From contig CM037830.1 of assembly GCA_021234535.1 (NCBI GenBank), positions 21,507,116 through 21,571,115 of the forward strand: a stretch of 64,000 nucleotides of DNA. Reading direction: 5' to 3'. Numbering within the stretch: the first letter of the stretch is position 1; every line of letters starts with the position of its first letter. Below the pieces are notes generated by a model that was given only the letters and a program-made list of their open reading frames with translations, made no database searches and had not been told where the DNA came from. Origin of the DNA: Stichopus chloronotus (taxonomy: Eukaryota; Echinodermata; Holothuroidea; Aspidochirotida; Stichopodidae). Below, piece after piece: positions 63,928 through 64,000 of this stretch. A program made the translations under genes and the position numbers.

Positions 63928-64000
63928 GATTCCTTGCCGAAGGCAAGCAAGGAAACTATGCGGTCATGATGGTGAGTGTATGTGTGTGTGTGCACGTGCA
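63928..64000 (+). mobile_element. Head of GATTCCTTGCC repeat family, cut by window end
   Basis: GATTCCTTGCCGAAGGCAAG followed by 'gaaactatgcggtcatgatg' and a GT microsatellite matches the left end at 24434-24500. It continues beyond the window. Confidence 0.65.

Noticed and set aside
1..64000. tRNA or rRNA genes
   Set aside because: I saw no convincing B-box (GGTTCGAATCC-like) with a paired A-box and no rRNA core sequence. This was a visual scan only, so a tRNA could be missed; a covariance-model search would decide.

Overview
The window is eukaryotic, AT-rich, intron- and repeat-dominated DNA. The only gene I can name is a FAM107-family gene (DUF1151; relatives of vertebrate FAM107A/DRR1 and FAM107B) on the + strand. 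It is split into small exons with canonical GT/AG borders, separated by introns of about 1 to 9.3 kb. The intron sizes, the gene family, the G/C-run repeats, TTAA-flanked MITEs and dispersed repeats rich in AGGTCA half-sites suggest a marine invertebrate, perhaps an echinoderm or another non-vertebrate deuterostome. That placement is inference; nothing here fixes the species.

Layout. 1-8437: non-coding sequence with homopolymer runs and no supported gene. 8438-19457: a direct tandem duplication of a ~5.5 kb unit (8438-13933 and 13940-19457), about 99% identical by eye, with 6 extra bases at the junction. 19458-24433: no supported gene. 24434-26604: a dispersed element with 11-bp inverted ends, built of diverged monomers that carry nuclear-receptor DR1-like motifs and invaded by a TTAA-flanked MITE; a second MITE copy lies at 29399-29750. 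27482-63279: the FAM107-like gene, with eight candidate coding exons (first one tentative). Its introns hold a ~700-bp homopurine tract, several tandem arrays, a 715-bp MITE with near-perfect TIRs and more copies of the DR1-bearing repeat. The window ends inside another copy of that repeat.

The gene. The candidate exons join through matching phases (1-1-1-1-1, then 2, then 0) into about 365 codons. The N-terminal half is Ser/Pro-rich and acidic and I do not recognise it; the C-terminal ~130 residues are clearly FAM107. Two single-base shifts, near 52565 and near 62030-62036, break the frame inside the conserved part. Each looks like one extra base. This is either base-level assembly error or a decayed copy, and it is the main thing to check.

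The many short ORFs elsewhere look like chance ORFs, repeats or low-complexity sequence. I found no rRNA, recognisable tRNA, CRISPR array or prokaryotic-type gene. All comparisons were by eye, so identities and boundaries are approximate.
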